Assembly: GCA_910579135.1 (NCBI GenBank) | Contig: CAJTTM010000059.1 | Span: forward strand, 1-7,616 | Direction of reading: 5' to 3' | Length of the DNA stretch: 7,616 nucleotides | Origin: an uncultured Erysipelotrichales bacterium | GTDB taxonomy: Bacteria > Bacillota_I > Bacilli_A > Erysipelotrichales > Coprobacillaceae | Part shown: positions 6,906-7,616 of the stretch, in pieces | Layout: every line of letters begins with the position of its first letter | How positions within the stretch are numbered: the stretch's first letter is position 1 | The notes under the pieces: model-generated | The model's input: the letters and a program-made list of their open reading frames with translations, nothing else | Databases searched by the model: none | Told to the model about the DNA's origin: nothing | Translations under genes and position numbers: made by a program

Positions 6906-6954
6906 AAAAATCAGTATTTTCTATGACTTCATAATAATCAATACTGAGTTTTTT
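6906..6954. terminator. Bidirectional hairpin terminator in the intergenic gap
   Basis: TCAGTATT (6911-6918) pairs with AATACTGA (6940-6947); the loop contains a smaller TATG/CATA stem. On the minus strand the stem is followed by TTTTTATATA, and on the plus strand by GTTTTTTC, so either direction could be stopped. It lies about 50 bases beyond the Rpn relic and may be that gene's former terminator. Confidence 0.55.
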
Positions 6955-6996
6955 CTTGGTTTCCAAATACTAATAAATAATTTTTTAAGATATTCT

Positions 6997-7146
6997 CTAT
7001 TCTTTATTTTGTTTATAATATCCAAATCATTTCTTTATGGATTGACTATACATATTATTTAGATCTACACAATAAAAATCATAGATTAGTTTCCCTATTT
7101 CTGTTTTCTCATCTTTATATTCTCCGTTTATGATAAATATATCTTG
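6997..7146 (-). pseudogene. Decayed Rpn-family nuclease/transposase fragment
   Basis: One minus-strand frame from 7146 reads QDIFIINGEYKDEK and then GKLIYDFYCVDLNNMYS. The latter aligns with GRLIHDFHCIDPNDMYS of the partial Rpn-family gene at the window's right edge. After NNMYSQSIKK comes TGA (7029-7027), exactly where the intact gene has TGG (Trp in KKWVKYYKEE). Similarity continues past this stop as YYKQNKE until TAG (6999-6997). Another TAG (7149-7147) closes the frame upstream and no N-terminal part is seen. This is therefore a short relic of a related gene carrying at least one nonsense change, not a functional gene. Its last matching bases are followed by stops and the hairpin at 6906-6954. 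Confidence 0.8.
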
Positions 7147-7200
7147 CTATCGCCACTCCTTCTCTTCATTCTATTTCTATTGTAAATTAATATAATATAT

Positions 7201-7227
7201 AAAAAAAGTTGTAACATACAACTTTTT
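7201..7227 (-). terminator. Rho-independent terminator of the Rpn-family gene
   Basis: AAAAAGTTGT (7203-7212) and ACAACTTTTT (7218-7227) are perfect 10-bp arms around a 5-base loop. On the minus strand the stem runs into a T-run ending at 7201. It starts 16 bases after the stop codon at 7243. Confidence 0.8.
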
Positions 7228-7242
7228 ATGATGAGACAGATA

Positions 7243-7616
7243 TTAATCTATTGGATTATTGACAAGTACATATTTAAAGATATCTTCTTCTTTGTCAATA
7301 TCAAAAATATTGATTGCTAAAATATCTAGTGTCGTTTCATTACTATGGTTAATTTTATTAATAGTATGTTCTGATAACGAACCTAATTTTCTTATTAATA
7401 AATTAATAGTCATTTGTGCAGCTTTCTCTATCTTCCCTTCAGCTTTTCCTTCAATTCTTCCCATCTCTTTTAATTGTTCACATATCTCACACATTTCAGT
7501 AACTCCTTTCCTTTCTTCTTTATAATATTTGACCCATTTTTTTAAGACTTCACTATACATATCATTTGGATCAATACAATGAAAATCATGGATTAATCTT
7601 CCTAGTACTGTATCTT
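7243..7616 (-). CDS. Rpn-family PD-(D/E)XK nuclease/transposase, C-terminal part (5' end outside window)
   Basis: The reading frame is open to the window edge: upstream of the Met at 7560 it continues DTVLGRLIHDFHCIDPNDMYS, split here by the window, so the Met is internal and not the start. The HDF-C-x-DPxDMY block followed by VKYYKEERKGVTEMCEI is typical of the region after the nuclease core of Rpn (recombination-promoting nuclease/putative transposase) proteins. Then comes a Gly/Glu/Lys-rich repeat stretch (GRIEGKAEGKIEKA) and a C-terminal helical tail ending in FDIDKEEDIFKYV, as in relatives with a DUF4351-like end. The catalytic domain lies outside the window, so activity cannot be judged. 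A decayed relative lies immediately downstream, which fits a family that multiplies and is lost often in these genomes. Confidence 0.85.
   Translation of the reverse strand, partial: DTVLGRLIHDFHCIDPNDMYSEVLKKWVKYYKEERKGVTEMCEICEQLKEMGRIEGKAEGKIEKAAQMTINLLIRKLGSLSEHTINKINHSNETTLDILAINIFDIDKEEDIFKYVLVNNPID

Noticed and set aside
7027..7029. In-frame TGA in the Rpn relic read as Trp (genetic code 4)
   Set aside because: The TGA falls exactly on a Trp position, which suggested recoding, but other genes here use TGG for Trp, and the same relic frame also has TAG codons at 7147-7149 and 6997-6999.
7243..7560. A complete 105-residue gene starting at the Met at 7560
   Set aside because: The frame stays open to the window edge and the upstream codons encode a conserved Rpn-family segment (GRLIHDFHCIDPND), so this is the tail of a longer gene.
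1..7616. CRISPR array, tRNA, rRNA or riboswitch
   Set aside because: I saw no regularly spaced direct repeats, no cloverleaf-like tRNA motifs, and no long leader region ahead of any gene that could hold a riboswitch.

Overview
The window is strongly AT-rich and every credible gene lies on the minus strand. Gene content (EIIB-EIIC sugar PTS with a family 1 phospho-glycosidase and a PRD regulator, ExoA-type exonuclease, GyrI-like protein, Rpn-family nuclease/transposase) and AAGGAG-type ribosome binding sites point to a low-GC Bacillota genome. It resembles the gut Erysipelotrichales/Coprobacillaceae type, but that placement is an impression from protein style, not a demonstrated one. TGG encodes Trp and reading frames are intact under the standard bacterial code.

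Layout, in the direction of transcription (high to low coordinates). (1) 7243-7616: the C-terminal part of an Rpn-family PD-(D/E)XK nuclease/transposase, running off the window edge and ending in a clean hairpin terminator. (2) 6780-7242: a gap without an intact gene. It holds a decayed second copy of the same protein family (about 6997-7146), a hairpin with T-runs on both sides, and a probable -10 box for the next gene. (3) 6162-6779 and 5403-6152: a tight two-gene operon of a GyrI-like small-molecule-binding protein and exodeoxyribonuclease III, closed by a terminator that overlaps the exoA stop codon. (4) 3343-5301, 1674-3263 and 231-1661: a beta-glucoside-type PTS locus made of a LicR/MtlR-like PRD activator, a fused EIIB-EIIC permease of the lactose/cellobiose family, and a 6-phospho-beta-glucosidase, ending in a terminator at 180-209. 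(5) 1-179: non-coding, with two hairpins and a possible insertion-sequence end.

How the PTS locus probably works: the permease imports and phosphorylates a beta-glucoside or similar disaccharide, the glycosidase splits the phosphorylated sugar, and the regulator senses PTS phosphorylation through its PRD, EIIB-like and EIIA-like domains. The most useful regulatory signal is a 23-bp palindrome present twice, upstream of the regulator (5355-5377) and upstream of the permease (3317-3339), each 31-32 bp before a -10-like hexamer. This looks like the regulator's own operator. No lactose-type EIIA is encoded in the window, so it must come from elsewhere.

I do not see a wholly new system. The points most worth checking are the paired palindrome, the nonsense-containing Rpn relic beside the intact gene, the coupling of a GyrI-like protein with a DNA-repair nuclease, and an Asn where EIIC normally carries a conserved His.
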